Assembly: GCA_002415335.1 (NCBI GenBank) | Contig: DHXL01000396.1 | Span: 1-16,035, forward strand | Reading direction: 5' to 3' | DNA length: 16,035 nt | Source of the DNA: Oxalobacteraceae bacterium UBA5157 | GTDB lineage: Bacteria; Pseudomonadota; Gammaproteobacteria; Burkholderiales; Burkholderiaceae_D | In this document: positions 1-6,108 of the stretch, piece after piece | Layout of the letters: each line of letters starts with the position of its first letter | Position numbering within the stretch: the first letter of the stretch is position 1 | Translations under genes and position numbers: made by a program | The notes under the pieces: model-generated | The model's database searches: none | What the model was told of the DNA's origin: nothing | Seen by the model: only the letters and a program-made list of their open reading frames with translations

Positions 1-887
1 TGGTGCGCGTGTCGGTGACGGTGATCGCCGAGCAGGACGGCCGGCGCGAGATGGGTTCTTCCGGTGGCGGCGGGCGCTACAGCTATGCGTACTTCACCGA
101 TGCGCTGCTGGAACAATACGCGGATGAAGCAGTGGCGTCGGCGCTGGTCAACCTCGATGCACGCCCGGCCCCGGCCGGTCCGATGACGGTGGTCCTTGGA
201 CCGGGCTGGCCCGGCATCCTGCTACATGAAGCAATCGGGCACGGATTGGAAGGCGACTTCAACCGCAAGGGTTCCAGCACGTTCTGCGGCCGCATCGGCG
301 AACGCGTTGCCGCGAAGGGCGTCACCGTGGTCGATGACGGCACGATCGCCGATCGGCGCGGCTCGCTCAACATCGACGACGAAGGCAATCCGACGCAATG
401 CACGACGCTGATCGAAGATGGCATCCTGAAGGGCTATCTCCAGGACACGATGAACGCGCGCCTGATGAAGATGCCGGTGACCGGCAACGCGCGCCGCGAA
501 TCTTTCGCGCATTTGCCGATGCCGCGCATGACCAATACCTACATGCTGGCCGGCGACAAGGACCCGGCGGAGATTCTGGCGTCAGTGAAGAACGGCTTGT
601 ATGCGGTCAATTTCGGCGGCGGCCAAGTCGACATTACGAACGGCAAGTTCGTGTTCTCGGCCAGTGAGGCGTACATGATCGAGAACGGCAAGGTGACGTA
701 TCCGGTCAAGGGTGCGACGCTGATCGGCAACGGACCGGATGTGTTGAATCGGGTGTCGATGATCGGCAACGACATGCGGCTCGATCCGGGCATCGGCGTG
801 TGCGGCAAGGAGGGGCAGAGCGTGCCGGTCGGGGTGGGCCAGCCGACCTTGCGGATCGACGGGGTTACCGTGGGTGGAACAGCCTGA
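1..887 (+). CDS. tldD: Metalloprotease TldD, C-terminal part (5' end outside window)
   Basis: TldD is the zinc-protease subunit that acts with TldE/PmbA in the cytoplasm. In E. coli the pair matures microcin B17 and degrades the CcdA antitoxin. The frame is open from the first bases of the window (codons begin at position 3), so the visible 294 residues are the C-terminal part of a protein usually near 480-490 residues. The zinc-binding HExxxH is seen as HEAIGH at visible residues 75-80. The third ligand of the family, a Cys near the C-terminus, is present as C267 in GVCGKEGQ, followed by the conserved VPVGVGQPT. No frameshift or lost residue is visible. The family call is near certain. The gene ends in TGA, with about 270 bases to the next well-supported gene and no obvious terminator hairpin. 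Confidence 0.96.
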   Translation, partial: VRVSVTVIAEQDGRREMGSSGGGGRYSYAYFTDALLEQYADEAVASALVNLDARPAPAGPMTVVLGPGWPGILLHEAIGHGLEGDFNRKGSSTFCGRIGERVAAKGVTVVDDGTIADRRGSLNIDDEGNPTQCTTLIEDGILKGYLQDTMNARLMKMPVTGNARRESFAHLPMPRMTNTYMLAGDKDPAEILASVKNGLYAVNFGGGQVDITNGKFVFSASEAYMIENGKVTYPVKGATLIGNGPDVLNRVSMIGNDMRLDPGIGVCGKEGQSVPVGVGQPTLRIDGVTVGGTA

Positions 888-936
888 TTGAATCGGTGAC
901 GCAGCCCGTTTTCGTTCCCAGATCGTGGCGGGCAAC

Positions 937-1059
937 ATGAACGAAGAAGATATCGTGCATGCGGACAGCATTGCCGGTGAAATCAAGAACACACTTGAAG
1001 TGTTGAGGAAGTCCTCTCATGTCGAACGCACTGAGAACGCTTCATTTTCCTTGGTGTAA
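937..1059 (+). CDS. Possible small ORF, 40 aa, unrecognised
   Basis: This is a 40-residue open frame from ATG to TAA in the gap between tldD and the cupin gene. It begins MNEEDIVHADSIAGEIKN and is acidic and probably helical in its first half. The only upstream purine-rich stretch is GGCGGG, a weak ribosome-binding site. In the same frame the sequence stays open back to the stop at 889-891, so it could also be the remnant of a longer degraded gene. I recognise no family. It is listed because it is the only plausible coding content here; a chance ORF is at least as likely. Confidence 0.2.
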   Translation: MNEEDIVHADSIAGEIKNTLEVLRKSSHVERTENASFSLV

Positions 1060-1158
1060 CTCGCCACCTGCAGAGCGAGTGTTCGGCCAAATCGAGCGTA
1101 CTGTGAGTGGTAAAAAAATGCCGCATACTGCTTGACGCCATCCAATACGTGGAGCCGC

Positions 1159-1647
1159 ATGCCGAATTCAAATACAGAGTTCCCAGCAGCAATGGTCGCT
1201 TTGGACGCTGCGCCGCGAACGAAACCCTCGAACTATCCAGAGCCGTTTGCATCGCGCATGGGCGGCCGAGAAAAGCGTCCGCTCGGCGATTTGTTCGGCT
1301 TGTCGAACTTCGGCGTAAATCTTACTCGCCTCGGGCCGGGTGCATGCTCCGCTCTTCGTCACGCTCATTCAAAGCAGGATGAATTCGTGTATATCGTTGC
1401 CGGATGCCCGGTACTCATCACGGATCAAGGCGAGACGCCGCTTGCTCCAGGAATGTGCGCAGGATTCAAGGCCGGCACCGGAAATGGGCATCAACTTGTC
1501 AACCGCGCGAACGAGGACGTCCTTTATCTCGAAGTGGGTGATCGTGCCGCCGGCGATTCCGGGACCTACCCTGACGACGATCTGCAAGCCGTATTGGGTG
1601 ATGACGGGAAATGGCAGTTTTTGCATAAGGATGGAACACCGTACTGA
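1159..1647 (+). CDS. Cupin domain protein, single-domain
   Basis: This is a 162-residue protein with one conserved beta-barrel cupin domain in its middle. The first cupin motif is seen as HAHSKQDEFVYIVAG, with the metal-type residues H, H and E. The second is seen as APGMCAGF...GNGHQLVN, with its P, G, H and N. The tail QFLHKDGTPY resembles a widespread group of small proteobacterial cupins of unknown substrate. The start at 1159 is chosen because GGAG lies four bases upstream (1151-1154). A TTG at 1132 would add nine residues, and an ATG at 1192 would begin at MVALDAAPR, where similarity to the family as I know it starts. Enzyme, sugar-binding and sensor roles are all possible. The gene stands alone, with the aroG leader following on the same strand. 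Confidence 0.85.
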   Translation: MPNSNTEFPAAMVALDAAPRTKPSNYPEPFASRMGGREKRPLGDLFGLSNFGVNLTRLGPGACSALRHAHSKQDEFVYIVAGCPVLITDQGETPLAPGMCAGFKAGTGNGHQLVNRANEDVLYLEVGDRAAGDSGTYPDDDLQAVLGDDGKWQFLHKDGTPY

Positions 1648-1665
1648 AACTAACGCATGCTGCAC

Positions 1666-1697
1666 TTGCATAATCCCATCTTTTCCTGCACTATTAT
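1666..1697 (+). promoter_or_regulatory. Candidate promoter of the aroG leader transcript
   Basis: TTGCAT (1666-1671) and TATTAT (1692-1697) resemble -35 and -10 boxes. The spacer is 20 bases, longer than the preferred 17. Transcription would begin near 1704, just upstream of the leader peptide. The position fits the attenuator model, but the match is weak, and the true -35 may be elsewhere. Confidence 0.25.
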
Positions 1698-1727
1698 TGT
1701 CCAGTCGATTCAGAAACCGTGAAAACC

Positions 1728-1799
1728 ATGTACTTAGCGCATTTTTACTTCTTTTCGTACTTTAGCTATTCCAGCCCAACGGCGGTGGAGAAGCGGTAA
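1728..1799 (+). CDS. Phe/Tyr-rich leader peptide of aroG (23 aa)
   Basis: A 23-codon ORF runs from ATG at 1728 to TAA at 1797-1799, ending 111 bases before the aroG start. Its first 14 residues are MYLAHFYFFSYFSY: four Tyr (positions 2, 7, 11, 14) and four Phe (6, 8, 9, 12). The rest is SSPTAVEKR, without aromatic residues. Such density in a short ORF just before a DAHP synthase gene is the mark of a transcription-attenuation leader peptide, comparable in principle to PheL (Phe codons before pheA) in enteric bacteria. The last aromatic codon ends at 1769, exactly one base before the first RNA pairing segment. The ribosome-binding site is not a clear Shine-Dalgarno match (GTGAAAACC precedes the ATG), which is a weak point. 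The peptide itself probably has no function after translation. Confidence 0.75.
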   Translation: MYLAHFYFFSYFSYSSPTAVEKR

Positions 1800-1860
1800 G
1801 CATTCGAAAAAATGAGCTTAAACCGAATTCCTGAAAAACCGCCCCTGATGGCGGTTTTTT
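1770..1860 (+). promoter_or_regulatory. Transcription attenuator of aroG (alternating RNA pairings)
   Basis: Four segments with classical attenuator logic can be read. Segment 1 (1770-1776, TCCAGCC) can pair with segment 2 (1781-1789, GGC plus TGGA, two bases bulged). Segment 2 also contains GGCGGT (1781-1786), which is complementary to ACCGCC (1838-1843), segment 3. Segment 3 is the 5' arm of the terminator and can instead pair with GGCGGT at 1850-1855, segment 4. A ribosome stalled on the Phe/Tyr codons would cover segment 1, free segment 2 to pair with 3, and let transcription pass into aroG. A ribosome that reaches the stop codon would cover segment 2 and allow the 3:4 terminator. A further hairpin (1794-1801 with 1816-1825) surrounds the leader stop codon. 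The complementarity is seen; the mechanism is inferred. Confidence 0.7.
1834..1860 (+). terminator. Rho-independent terminator in the aroG leader
   Basis: AAAAACCGCC (1834-1843) pairs perfectly with GGCGGTTTTT (1850-1859) across a six-base loop, and the T run extends to 1860. It lies only 50 bases before the aroG start, so it acts on the leader transcript rather than merely ending the distant cupin gene. Confidence 0.85.
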
Positions 1861-1910
1861 CATTTGCAGACTTAAACTTTTAGACTTGATACTTTTTTAC
1901 TGGAGATAGC

Positions 1911-2978
1911 ATGCCGCGCACCGATGATCTACGGATCCGTGAAATGAAAGAATTGACGCCACCCTCGCATTTCATCCGCGAATTTGCGTGCTCGGAAAAG
2001 GCGGCCACAACGGCGGCGGCATCGCGTACCGCGCTGCATCGCATCCTGCACGGCCAGGACGATCGCGTGATGGTCGTGATCGGGCCATGCTCGATTCACG
2101 ATACCAAGGCTGCGCTGGAGTATGCGCGCCTCCTCGTCAAGGAGCGCGAGCGCCTTGCCGGCGAGCTGGAAATCGTGATGCGCGTCTACTTCGAGAAGCC
2201 GCGCACCACGGTCGGCTGGAAAGGACTGATCAACGATCCGTACATGGACAATAGCTTCCGCATCAATGACGGCTTGCGCATGGCGCGCGAACTGCTGCTC
2301 AACATTAACGAGCTGGGTCTGCCGGCCGGGACCGAATTTCTCGACGTGATCAGCCCGCAGTACATTGCCGACCTGATCAGCTGGGGCGCCATCGGCGCGC
2401 GCACGACCGAATCGCAGGTACACCGCGAACTGGCGTCCGGCCTTTCCTGCCCGGTTGGGTTCAAGAACGGCACCGACGGCAATATCAGGATAGCGGTCGA
2501 TGCGATCAAGGCAGCATCGCAGCCGCACCACTTCCTGTCGGTCACGAAGGGTGGCCATTCCGCGATCGTCTCGACCAATGGCAACGAGGATTGCCACATC
2601 ATCCTGCGCGGCGGCAAGGCACCGAATTACGATGCAGCCAGCGTCGAAGCGGCCTGCAAGGAAATTGCCGCGAGCGGGCTGGCATCGCGCCTGATGATCG
2701 ATGCATCGCACGCGAATAGCTCGAAGAAGCCGGAAAACCAGGTTCCGGTGTGCGCCGAGATCGCCAACCAGATCGCCGCCGGCGACGCCCGCATCGTCGG
2801 CGTGATGATCGAGTCGCATCTGGTTGCCGGACGCCAGGATTTGATCCCAGGCAAGGAATTGACCTATGGTCAATCGGTCACTGACGGTTGCATCAGCTGG
2901 GAGCAAAGCATCGGCGTGCTCGAAGGATTGGCCGAGGCGGTGAAACGACGCCGCCACGTCAAGGATCCAGACGCGTAA
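1911..2978 (+). CDS. aroG: 3-deoxy-7-phosphoheptulonate synthase, class I (AroG/AroF type)
   Basis: DAHP synthase condenses phosphoenolpyruvate and erythrose 4-phosphate, the first committed step of the shikimate pathway to Phe, Tyr and Trp. At 355 residues it matches the class I alpha family (E. coli AroG is 350). Key residues are visible: C60 in VIGPCSIHD, R91 and K96 in MRVYFEKPRTT, H267 in DASHANSS, E301 in MIESHLV and D325 in SVTDGCISW, which correspond to the known metal and substrate ligands. HRELASGLSCPVGFKNGT (171-188) matches the region lining the feedback site of AroG. Which amino acid inhibits it cannot be told safely from sequence. The start at ATG 1911 has GGAG five bases upstream. 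Expression is probably controlled by the upstream Phe/Tyr leader. A strong terminator follows, so it is a single-gene unit. Confidence 0.96.
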   Translation: MPRTDDLRIREMKELTPPSHFIREFACSEKAATTAAASRTALHRILHGQDDRVMVVIGPCSIHDTKAALEYARLLVKERERLAGELEIVMRVYFEKPRTTVGWKGLINDPYMDNSFRINDGLRMARELLLNINELGLPAGTEFLDVISPQYIADLISWGAIGARTTESQVHRELASGLSCPVGFKNGTDGNIRIAVDAIKAASQPHHFLSVTKGGHSAIVSTNGNEDCHIILRGGKAPNYDAASVEAACKEIAASGLASRLMIDASHANSSKKPENQVPVCAEIANQIAAGDARIVGVMIESHLVAGRQDLIPGKELTYGQSVTDGCISWEQSIGVLEGLAEAVKRRRHVKDPDA

Positions 2979-3006
2979 GCGGACTTGGCGCGGCAAGTGG
3001 CATCGA

Positions 3007-3036
3007 TGGGCGCAGAAAATTCTGCGCCCATTTTTT
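3007..3036 (+). terminator. Rho-independent terminator after aroG
   Basis: TGGGCGCAGA (3007-3016) pairs perfectly with TCTGCGCCCA (3021-3030) over an AAAT loop. Six T residues follow. It begins 28 bases after the aroG stop codon and separates aroG from the next gene. Confidence 0.92.
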
Positions 3037-3111
3037 ATTTCCCGCACGATTGTACGAAATGCAAACTTGGTTTATCGTAAATAGTTATTTGTCAGCGATA
3101 CGGAAACATGT

Positions 3112-4110
3112 ATGCGAGTCGGGCGCATCTTGCAGTTTGCAGTCTTTCTGATCGTCGCTCTCTGCGGATGCGATGCGCTTGCTGCCAAGCCCGCGATCTT
3201 CGTCGTTGAAAGCTATAACGTCGAGATGGAATGGGACGTCAGCTACAAGCAGGCATTGGAGGAAGCACTCGGCCAGAAGTACAAACTGGAATACTTCCAG
3301 ATGGATACCAAACGCCTGCCGAAGGATCAGCATGCAGCGATGGCCGACAAGGCGTGGGCAAGGTACCAGGCGCTGCAGCCGGTATTGGTTATTCTCGGCG
3401 ATGATGCCGCACTCAAGTTTCTTGCCAACCGCCTTGGCGCCACGTCGACGCCGGTGGTCTACCTCGGCATTAACAATAATCCGCGCGAATACTTTGACGC
3501 CAACATCATCAAGAACATTAGCGGCGTGCTCGAGCGCCCGGTACTCAAGCGCAACATCGCCTTCGCACACGAGATCATGCCGCATGCGAAGCGGGCGCTG
3601 GTGCTATTCGATACCGACGTGACGTCGCAGGTCGTATTAAAGGACACCTTTGGCGGCCAGCATCAACTCGTGATAAACGGTGTCGATGTTGACCTGAAAT
3701 TGATCGGTGAATGGGAACTTTGGCAGAAAGAAGTGTTGGATGCGAAACAAAATTACGACATGATTTTTGTTGGGCTGTACCAGGCCTTGCGCGACCGTGC
3801 CGGCAAGAGCGTCAACACCACCGATGAAGTGGCGCGCTGGACCTCGGAGCATTCGCCGGTGCCGACCTTTGGTTTCTGGGACTGGGCAGTGGGACCGGAC
3901 AAAACCATTGGCGGCCTCGTGCTATATGGCCGGGAGCAAGGGAAAGCGGCGGCGGAAATCGCACTGAAGATCTTATCGGGCACGCCGCCGGCCCAGATTT
4001 ATCCGGTTACCGCCGATCGGGGCCACTTTTTGTTTAGCAAGAGACAACTCGAACGCTACAAAATCGTGTTGCCGGTCGCCATCGCGCGTGAAACGTCTTG
4101 GACGCACTGA
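3112..4110 (+). CDS. Periplasmic ABC-type substrate-binding-like protein, orphan
   Basis: This 332-residue protein has a cleavable signal peptide: a basic start (MRVGR), a hydrophobic run FAVFLIVALCG and a likely cleavage after DALAA near residue 25. LCGC at 17-20 also loosely resembles a lipobox. The mature part resembles the uncharacterised substrate-binding family often annotated ABC_sub_bind (Pfam PF04392). Supporting stretches are MDTKRLPKDQ, LVILGDDAALKFLAN, TPVVYLGINNNPREYF and the C-terminal YGREQGKAAAEIALKILSG. No permease or ATPase gene lies beside it, so it may serve a distant transporter or act as a periplasmic sensor. The start follows GGAAAC, a weak ribosome-binding site. A candidate promoter is TTGTAC (3050-3055), 17 bases, TATCGT (3073-3078). 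The family call is fairly sure; the ligand is unknown. Confidence 0.8.
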   Translation: MRVGRILQFAVFLIVALCGCDALAAKPAIFVVESYNVEMEWDVSYKQALEEALGQKYKLEYFQMDTKRLPKDQHAAMADKAWARYQALQPVLVILGDDAALKFLANRLGATSTPVVYLGINNNPREYFDANIIKNISGVLERPVLKRNIAFAHEIMPHAKRALVLFDTDVTSQVVLKDTFGGQHQLVINGVDVDLKLIGEWELWQKEVLDAKQNYDMIFVGLYQALRDRAGKSVNTTDEVARWTSEHSPVPTFGFWDWAVGPDKTIGGLVLYGREQGKAAAEIALKILSGTPPAQIYPVTADRGHFLFSKRQLERYKIVLPVAIARETSWTH

Positions 4111-4120
4111 TCGTCTAATC

Positions 4121-4150
4121 TTTGTAGTTTCGAGCCTGCTTTGCTATAAC
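4121..4150 (+). promoter_or_regulatory. Candidate extended -10 promoter inside an inverted repeat
   Basis: TGCTATAAC (4142-4150) is an extended -10 element. A poor -35 (TTGTAG, 4122-4127) lies 17 bases upstream. Transcription would start near 4157, leaving a 5' leader of about 25 bases with AAGGAG before the next gene. The -10 lies in the loop of a perfect 9-bp inverted repeat, GCCTGCTTT (4134-4142) with AAAGCAGGC (4152-4160), which could be an operator or a hairpin in read-through RNA. Confidence 0.45.
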
Positions 4151-4179
4151 GAAAGCAGGCCATTTATCAAAAGGAGACG

Positions 4180-4695
4180 ATGATGCGCCACAGACTCTAT
4201 TACATGCTGCCGGATGTGCCGAGTGCGCGCGCGCTGTTGGACGCGTTATTACTGGCACGCATCGAAGAACGCTACATGCACTTCTACGCCACGGAAGGGA
4301 CATTGCCGTCCGACATGCCCGAAGCGAGTTTCATGCAGAAAACGGATCTCGTGCACGGCCTGGAAACGGGGATGCTGATCGGGGGCGGCGCCGGGCTGCT
4401 GGGCGGCGTCTTGCTGGTGATGTTTCCGCCCGCTGGGATAAATTTGCAGATGATTGCGATTCTGGCCGCCGCGCTTGGTGGCGCACTGTTTGGCGGCTGG
4501 GCATCGGCCATGGTCGCGGCAGCCATACCGAATTCGCGCCTGAAGTCGTTTCAACCGGAGATAGAGCGCGGCAAGGTCCTGCTGATTATCGATGTGCCGC
4601 TGCAGCGCGTGCGCGCAATCGAGGAATTGGTCGCGCAGCGCCACCCGTCGGTCAAGTTCGGCGGCGAGGAGCCGCATATACCGGTTTTTCCCTGA
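4180..4695 (+). CDS. Small glycine-rich membrane protein, DUF1269-like
   Basis: This 171-residue protein starts with a hydrophilic N-terminal part (about 1-60, RHRLYYMLPDVPSARALLD). Two adjoining hydrophobic glycine-rich segments follow (about 65-87, GMLIGGGAGLLGGVLLVMF, and 92-115, MIAILAAALGGALFGGWA), with glycine-zipper spacing. The C-terminal part ends GGEEPHIPVFP. The layout and ending fit the DUF1269 family of inner-membrane proteins of unknown function. AAGGAG (4171-4176) lies three bases before ATG 4180 and six before ATG 4183; the second may be the true start, which would remove one Met. The gene is monocistronic and converges on the aspartic-protease gene, with only 37 bases between them and no clear terminator. 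Confidence 0.75.
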   Translation: MMRHRLYYMLPDVPSARALLDALLLARIEERYMHFYATEGTLPSDMPEASFMQKTDLVHGLETGMLIGGGAGLLGGVLLVMFPPAGINLQMIAILAAALGGALFGGWASAMVAAAIPNSRLKSFQPEIERGKVLLIIDVPLQRVRAIEELVAQRHPSVKFGGEEPHIPVFP

Positions 4696-4732
4696 GCGGC
4701 TTTTTGTGTGCGTGGGGGATAACGCAGCGTTA

Positions 4733-5365
4733 CTAGAAGCGCTTCGTCAACGTCATTTGTTCGCCGTCACGGCGCATGTCGGTACGATTCAGGAATGAGT
4801 TACCCAGCAAGATAATGGGCAAGCCGCTTTCCTGAACCACCGCATCGATTTGACTGAGTTCGAGGTCGCCGATTCTCACGCTGTCCAGTTTCACGACATA
4901 AACCTGCGCCGTGCCGTTGGCGGTGCTGGCATAACCGATTTTTCCGCTCTTGTAGTTGATCCCGAGCCGCCGCGCGTCTGCCGCCGGCATGGCGATCATG
5001 GTGGCGCCTGTATCGATCAGCATTCGTACCGAGCCACCGTTTATCTGGCCTTGCGTGATGAAATGGCCCTGGCCATCGGCCTGCAAAGTCACGCTGGATT
5101 GGCCAGTTGCGCCGGAGCGATTGACGTGCTCGCCAATCGCGATGGTCAGCCGCTTGCCGTTGGTCTCGATGGTCGCATCGGCGTCGGTGGCCGCTATCAG
5201 TCTGACGCCACTCCCGATCACATTGCCGACCGAATAAGTCTTGGGCGCTGCACCATCGACCACTAGCACCGCTTTGCCGGGAAACAGGCCGACGACGCTG
5301 ATGTCGGCCGCGCGGGCCGCATTGCCAAACAGAAGCAGACCGGTCGCCGTTGCGGCCAGACGCAT
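4733..5365 (-). CDS. Retropepsin-like aspartic protease, exported (clan AA, TIGR02281-like)
   Basis: This 210-residue protein begins with a signal peptide (MRLAATATGLLLFGNAARA, cleavage near residue 19-20). The N-terminal half (about 21-90) has SH3-like or pilus-accessory-like character (KTYSVGNVIGSGVRL). A single retropepsin-type domain follows. The catalytic motif is MLIDTGATMIAMP, with D118 as the active residue, and the second conserved hydrophobic-Gly motif is IILLGNSFLN near 185-193. One-domain members of this clan work as homodimers. I start it at ATG 5365, where the signal peptide begins; a TTG at 5386 would overlap the yajQ stop and add seven residues. No clear ribosome-binding site is seen for either start, so translation may be coupled to yajQ, whose stop lies 17 bases upstream. 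The substrate is unknown. Confidence 0.85.
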   Translation of the reverse strand: MRLAATATGLLLFGNAARAADISVVGLFPGKAVLVVDGAAPKTYSVGNVIGSGVRLIAATDADATIETNGKRLTIAIGEHVNRSGATGQSSVTLQADGQGHFITQGQINGGSVRMLIDTGATMIAMPAADARRLGINYKSGKIGYASTANGTAQVYVVKLDSVRIGDLELSQIDAVVQESGLPIILLGNSFLNRTDMRRDGEQMTLTKRF

Positions 5366-5382
5366 GACGAAGTAATGCACGC

Positions 5383-5868
5383 TCAATCGCGGAAGTTATT
5401 AAACTCCAGCGGTAAATCGGCGACTTCCTTGCGCAGCAGCGCCATCGCGCCTTGCAGGTCGTCGCGTTTGGCACCGGTGATACGCACCGCATCGCCCTGG
5501 ATGCTGGCCTGCACCTTCATCTTGCTGTCCTTGATGATACGAACGATTTTCTTGGCGGCGTCGGTTTCGATGCCGTTCTTGATCTTGATCACTTGCTTGA
5601 CCTTGTCGCCACCGATTTTTTCAATCTTGCCGATATCCAGGAAGCGGACGTCGACGCTGCGCTTGACTAGCTTCCCCGTCAGGACGTCGCGGACTTGACC
5701 CAGTTGGAAATCGGAATCTGCAAAAGCGGTGAGCTCGCGCTCTTTTTGCTCGATGCGGGCATCGCTGCCCTTGAAATCGAAACGCGTCGAAATTTCTTTG
5801 TTGGCCTGTTCGACGGCGTTCTTGACTTCGACGATATTGGCTTCAGATACGGTATCGAAGGACGGCAT
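5383..5868 (-). CDS. yajQ: YajQ family nucleotide-binding protein
   Basis: The 161 residues match the family in full length. It starts with the signature MPSFDTVSE and ends with LPLEFNNFRD, and it has the internal STRFDFKGSDA (about 27-37) and KMKVQASIQGDAVRITGAKRDD (about 116-137) segments. The fold is two similar alpha/beta subdomains. In Xanthomonas a YajQ protein binds cyclic di-GMP and affects transcription; elsewhere the role is poorly defined, and binding here is only inferred. AAGGAA lies about eight bases before the ATG, a good ribosome-binding site. The aspartic-protease gene follows on the same strand and probably shares the transcript. A TAGAAT at 5943-5948 (minus strand) is a possible -10 box without a recognisable -35. 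Confidence 0.95.
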   Translation of the reverse strand: MPSFDTVSEANIVEVKNAVEQANKEISTRFDFKGSDARIEQKERELTAFADSDFQLGQVRDVLTGKLVKRSVDVRFLDIGKIEKIGGDKVKQVIKIKNGIETDAAKKIVRIIKDSKMKVQASIQGDAVRITGAKRDDLQGAMALLRKEVADLPLEFNNFRD

Positions 5869-6093
5869 GATGTTTTTCCTTGCGGTTCGAAGCGCCGGTG
5901 TTTGACGCGGGCGCGCTTGTTGGGTCAGGTAATCGACTGGTCATTCTATCGGACAAAAAACCAGGTGGCTAGTGACGCTTGTGACTACACTGCTTAATGA
6001 CTACCTACGCTCTTGCATACGTTTTGGTGGATAGCAAGTCCGAGTCGCCGGTCGTTCGCCTTTCGCCAATAACGAGTTAGTTTTTCCTTGTGG

Positions 6094-6099
6094 GATAAT
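6094..6099 (+). promoter_or_regulatory. Candidate -10 box very close to the murB start
   Basis: GATAAT lies ten bases before the murB ATG (6109). If used, transcription would begin about three bases before the start codon, giving a nearly leaderless mRNA. No Shine-Dalgarno sequence is visible before this ATG, which fits, but no good -35 box is seen either. The rest of the 240-base yajQ-murB gap shows no gene, terminator or repeat that I can support. Confidence 0.3.
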
Positions 6100-6108
6100 C
6101 GGGCCGCC

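Noticed and set aside
1132..1158. TTG start giving a 171-residue cupin protein
   Set aside because: ATG 1159 has GGAG at a usable distance, and the extra nine residues look like untranslated leader.
1929..3047. 372-residue minus-strand open frame opposite aroG
   Set aside because: It is the shadow of a certain DAHP synthase gene, and its product shows no domain.
4720..4732. Short palindrome TAACGCAGCGTTA between the two converging genes
   Set aside because: Its one-base centre cannot form a hairpin loop, it lacks a T run, and six matching pairs can easily occur by chance in a window of this size.
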